From Polyangiaceae bacterium UTPRO1 (lineage in GTDB: Bacteria > Desulfobacterota > Binatia > UTPRO1), in assembly GCA_002050235.1 (NCBI GenBank), contig MWST01000002.1, positions 1 through 33,687 on the forward strand: a stretch of 33,687 nucleotides of DNA, given 5' to 3'. Position 1 is the stretch's first letter. Each line of letters opens with the position of its first letter. The notes under the pieces were generated by a model. The model searched no databases. It saw only the letters and a program-made list of their open reading frames with translations, and was not told the DNA's origin. This document shows, one piece after another, positions 31,233 to 33,687 of this stretch. The translations under genes were made by a program, and so were the position numbers.

Positions 31233-32237
31233 CTAGCGCAGACGCTCGATCGCCTGGCGGACGATCTCGGCGATGACGAGGTTGCCTTGCGGAGAGTTGT
31301 GGCCCTTGCCCCGAAAGAGGGCTTGCCGTTGCGTCGCCGGGAGCGCCGCGACGGCGGCGACCGCATCCGCTACCGGCAGTCGCCGCGCCTCGGCGCACTC
31401 GATCACGCGCGCTGCGAGCTCCCAGTCGGAACGCGGATCATCGGGATCGGGGGCATAGCGCGCTTCCGCGGGCAGCGGCGTCTGCGGCTGCACCAACAAT
31501 AGGATCGTCGCCCGATGCTCGCGCTCCAGCGCCGCCAGGCGGTCCAGCAGCAGACATGCGACTTCGTCCCCGCGATGGTGCGCGAACGTATCCGGGCCGT
31601 CGCGGCGCAGCGCGTCGTAGAACAGCGAATCGATCAGGATGCTGCGGGACAGCGTCGGAGCGATAGCATGCCTCCACACCGCGTAGCGGCTCATGGGATG
31701 AGCCCGCAACCGGCCCGCTTCGACGTCGAACCACGGCTTGGAATGTCCCGACCAGATCGACATCGCGCACCGCCGCACGTCGTGCGGTATGAAGCTGACC
31801 ACGACCCGATCCGGTGCGAGTACGGGAACGAGCCGCTCGGCGCGAAGCACCGCCTGATCGAGCCCGAATCCCGCCATCGCGGCGTTGACGACGGGAGCGT
31901 CGATCGCGCGTTCGAGCGCGGCGGGCCATGACTCGGCGTCGAGCACCTCGTCGCCGAACGCGAACGAGTCGCCGACGACGAGCGTGACCGGCCGCGCGCG
32001 CCGCGGCCGGAGGCCGCCATTGCTGCGGACGCCGTGCTCGAGCGTGTGCACTTCGAACCCGTCGCGCACGCGCACGGCCAAGCCGGCGCGCGGGACGTAG
32101 CCGAGATCGGGGTCGAGCGTCGATTCGGCGCCCACGTCCGGCGCCGGCGTCCACGACGTGAGCGATCCCGTCCACACTCGCACTGCCAGCTCGAGCGCCA
32201 ATAGCGTCGCGACGATCGAGGTCGCTACCGCGCGCAT
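31233..32237 (-). CDS. Membrane-anchored SGNH hydrolase-like protein
   Basis: 334 residues. An N-terminal signal anchor (about 5-22) is followed by LVVGDSFAFGDEV with nucleophile S91, an FIPHDVRR segment in the place of the usual G-x-N-D block, and GHNSPQGN near the end with catalytic H313. This fits periplasmic SGNH proteins of the AlgX/AlgJ and acyltransferase-associated kind, which transfer or remove acyl groups on glycans. The substrate is unknown. ATG 32237 shares one base with the stop of the GT2 gene (TGATG). It is a different branch from the SGNH protein at 18079: GDS motif, shorter, no helical tail. Confidence 0.82.
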   Translation of the reverse strand: MRAVATSIVATLLALELAVRVWTGSLTSWTPAPDVGAESTLDPDLGYVPRAGLAVRVRDGFEVHTLEHGVRSNGGLRPRRARPVTLVVGDSFAFGDEVLDAESWPAALERAIDAPVVNAAMAGFGLDQAVLRAERLVPVLAPDRVVVSFIPHDVRRCAMSIWSGHSKPWFDVEAGRLRAHPMSRYAVWRHAIAPTLSRSILIDSLFYDALRRDGPDTFAHHRGDEVACLLLDRLAALEREHRATILLLVQPQTPLPAEARYAPDPDDPRSDWELAARVIECAEARRLPVADAVAAVAALPATQRQALFRGKGHNSPQGNLVIAEIVRQAIERLR

Positions 32238-33151
32238 CAGCGACCATCCGCCGAGCGCACCGCGCACAGCGGCCGGCGGCGGCGGCGCTCGGCGTAGCCG
32301 CCGAGCGCCAGCACCGCCCCTCCGGCAACGAGGTAGCCGGCATCGACGAACGTCGGCGCCGACGTCGCCGCGTGCCACGACGCCGACAGCGCGAAGCCGG
32401 CTCCGCAAAGGGCGGCGCCCCACACTGCGGTGCGCAGGGGGGCGAAGCGGATCCCGAGGCGCAGCAGCTGCCGGCCGATGCGGAACGTGTCGGCGAACGG
32501 CCGCACCTTGCTCCGCCCGACGCGCGGCAGGTACTCGATCGCCGCGAAGTGCACGGCGCAGCCGTCGGCGATCGCCGCCACCGTAATGGTCGTCGTGAAG
32601 CTGAAGCGGTCGGGCAGGAGATCGTAGTAGCGCTCCGCGAGCTCGCGGCGGAACACACGCAGGCCGCTATTGAGGTCGGGGATCGACGCGCCGGTGACGG
32701 ACTCCGCGAACATGCGGAAGGCCTCCTTCACGAGAGCGCGCGGCCGCGAGTCGGGCGTAGCACGCCGGCTCCGCGCGCCGACGATCAGCTCGCAACGTCC
32801 GCGGACGGCCAGGAGCCGAGGAATGGCGGCTGCCGGATACGTCCCGTCCGCGTCGATCACCGCGATCCATGGAAACCGCGCCGAGCGAATGCCCGCTTTG
32901 AGCGCCGCTCCGTAGCCGCGGGAGCGTTCGTGCCGCAGCACGCGAATGCCGGCGCGAGCCGCGAGCAGCTCGGGCGAGCGATCGCGCGAGCCGTCGTCGA
33001 CGACCACGATCTCCCAGTCTGCGGGGTACGACGCGAGCGCGCAGTCGAGGGCGTCGAGAGTACCGAGCACGGCATCCTCCTCGTCGAGCACCGGAACGAC
33101 GACGGTGACGCCGGATGACGCCGGATGTTTCCACGCTTCGCGGCCGGTCAT
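32237..33151 (-). CDS. GT2 polyprenyl-phosphate glycosyltransferase (DPM1/GtrB-like)
   Basis: 304 residues. The GT-A domain has VVVPVLDEE, VVDDGS (50-55), RGYGAALKAG and the metal site DADG (100-103), followed by DLNSGLRVFRR. All are typical of dolichyl/undecaprenyl-phosphate mannosyl- or glucosyltransferases. Two C-terminal hydrophobic segments (about 240-262 and 266-284) anchor it. It would make the lipid-linked sugar that GT-C enzymes use, so it may feed the membrane proteins in this window. It heads the minus-strand unit GT2, SGNH, helical protein, rSAM-D. The next gene's ATG overlaps its stop by one base. Confidence 0.88.
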   Translation of the reverse strand: MTGREAWKHPASSGVTVVVPVLDEEDAVLGTLDALDCALASYPADWEIVVVDDGSRDRSPELLAARAGIRVLRHERSRGYGAALKAGIRSARFPWIAVIDADGTYPAAAIPRLLAVRGRCELIVGARSRRATPDSRPRALVKEAFRMFAESVTGASIPDLNSGLRVFRRELAERYYDLLPDRFSFTTTITVAAIADGCAVHFAAIEYLPRVGRSKVRPFADTFRIGRQLLRLGIRFAPLRTAVWGAALCGAGFALSASWHAATSAPTFVDAGYLVAGGAVLALGGYAERRRRRPLCAVRSADGR

Positions 33152-33480
33152 GCGGGCGGGCTCTGTCCGGAGGGCCCAGAACGGCTACCAAGGTCCGGTC
33201 GGGCAATCAAGGCGAACCGCGCCGGCGCCGAGCGCTGGCCGTCGAGCGCGAGAGGCGCGCGGCGGCGTGCGGGTACGGCGCGGTGCGCCTTGACAAGTCG
33301 CACGTCGAAGGGCCAGGCTCCGCCGCACTCGTCGCCGAGCGGCGAGCGACTGAACGGCGGGATCACGCCTCGCTATCCGGTGAACCGGAGCGCCGTGCCG
33401 ACCACGAGGCGCTTCGGTGCGACCCTGTCGACTCCAGCAATCGCCAACACCAACCACTCGGGACTCCGGAGGGAGCCGAC
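33152..33480. promoter_or_regulatory. Divergent intergenic control region
   Basis: No convincing gene in about 330 bp. On the plus strand a perfect TTGACA (33290-33295) has only a weak -10 (CAGGCT, 33314-33319). On the minus strand TTGATT (33205-33210) and TAGCCG (33182-33187) lie 17 bases apart before the GT2 gene. Two small hairpins follow in the plus-strand leader: TCCGG-TGAA-CCGGA (33376-33389) and GCGC-TTCG-GTGC (33409-33420). I could not match a known riboswitch. Confidence 0.35.
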
Positions 33481-33516
33481 ATGAGCGACCAAGAAAAGGG
33501 CTGCCGATCGTGGTGA
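33481..33516 (+). CDS. 11-codon ORF, candidate leader or precursor peptide
   Basis: ATG with a very good GGAGGG six bases upstream encodes MSDQEKGCRSW and a TGA. It stands in a leader with predicted hairpins, followed 50 bp later by another ATG that also has a GGAGG site. It could be a regulatory leader peptide, a tiny precursor peptide ending in Cys-Arg-Ser-Trp, or chance. The frame is open upstream to about 33115, but that stretch has no start with a good binding site and crosses the promoter region. Confidence 0.35.
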   Translation: MSDQEKGCRSW

Positions 33517-33523
33517 GAATCCG

Positions 33524-33538
33524 CCGCGGTGTCCGCGG
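33524..33538 (+). promoter_or_regulatory. Short GC-rich hairpin after the 11-codon ORF
   Basis: CCGCGG-TGT-CCGCGG can fold into a six-pair stem with a three-base loop, between the small ORF and the next gene. There is no T-run, so it is not a classical terminator; an attenuator-like role is possible. Confidence 0.25.
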
Positions 33539-33566
33539 GCACGGCGGCGACAACGGAGGCGTCGCG

Positions 33567-33687
33567 ATGACGTTAGCTCGGCCACAGCGGAGAGATTGGG
33601 CGGCGCAGCCCCGTGCCGTCGGCACGCGGGGATCGATGCGCACAGGACATTACGGCGCGGCGCTGGCCTGGGCGGCGGTCTTGGCCA
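33567..33687 (+). CDS. Start of a gene running off the right edge (possible membrane or secreted protein)
   Basis: ATG with GGAGG seven bases upstream; 40 codons are visible, no stop. The residues are basic at first (RPQRRDW), then turn hydrophobic (YGAALAWAAVLA) at the edge, as in a signal peptide or first membrane helix. The strand and position suggest it is read together with the 11-codon ORF. Nothing more can be said from 40 residues. Confidence 0.5.
   Translation, partial: MTLARPQRRDWAAQPRAVGTRGSMRTGHYGAALAWAAVLA

Noticed and set aside
33185..33643. Minus-strand 152-codon frame in the right-hand intergenic region
   Set aside because: No homology or motif visible, Arg/Pro-rich, and it opposes the better-supported plus-strand starts.

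Overview
The window is GC-rich, densely packed DNA with many overlapping stop/start codons. It encodes lipid A-type aminoarabinose (Ara4N) enzymes, a cytochrome-c-dependent nitric oxide reductase and many undecaprenyl-linked-type glycosyltransferases. This points to a Gram-negative, facultatively NO-respiring bacterium of a high-GC lineage. A deltaproteobacteria-like group (Myxococcota, Binatota and relatives) is my guess from style only; no marker gene is present. I saw no rRNA, tRNA, CRISPR array, transposase or integrase.

Layout. (1) 1-4544, minus strand: norC, norB, two small membrane proteins, a small cytochrome c and a flavin-dependent halogenase-like protein that runs off the left edge. 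A good sigma70-like promoter lies at 4624-4652. (2) 4644-8370: two radical SAM (rSAM) genes that diverge from one shared CATG. The rightward one is fused to a methyltransferase. (3) 8367-15219, plus strand: a membrane glycosyltransferase-like protein, then arnB, arnC, arnA (split into formyltransferase and decarboxylase genes) and arnD, nearly all overlapping. (4) 15293-18085: an amidinotransferase and, divergent from it, another GT-C-type membrane protein. (5) 18079-24441: an SGNH-like protein, a secreted protein with 12 cysteines, and a tandem pair of paralogous membrane proteins whose C-terminal domains share nine aligned cysteines. (6) 24457-28553: a third rSAM gene, a small signal-peptide/TM protein and a fifth GT-C-like protein. 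(7) 28573-33151, minus strand: a GT2 glycosyltransferase, an SGNH protein, a helical 138-residue protein and a fourth rSAM enzyme with a C-terminal [2Fe-2S] ferredoxin. (8) 33152-33687: a divergent control region with an 11-codon ORF and the start of another gene.

How it may work together (inference). The unusual core is four different rSAM enzymes mixed with polyprenyl-phosphate-sugar and membrane glycosyltransferase genes, an amidinotransferase and SGNH proteins. By eye, three of the rSAM enzymes, the small membrane-anchored protein at 25933 and the N-terminus of the GT-C protein at 26574 share a small alpha/beta domain (an LP-x-x-W-like start, beta strands, then a helix). It is present about six times and I cannot match it to a named family. 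With an HxsD-like segment in the fourth rSAM enzyme, this suggests an undescribed rSAM-dependent modification and cell-surface glycosylation system that draws on Ara4N-type sugar donors. The nor block is probably a separate functional unit.
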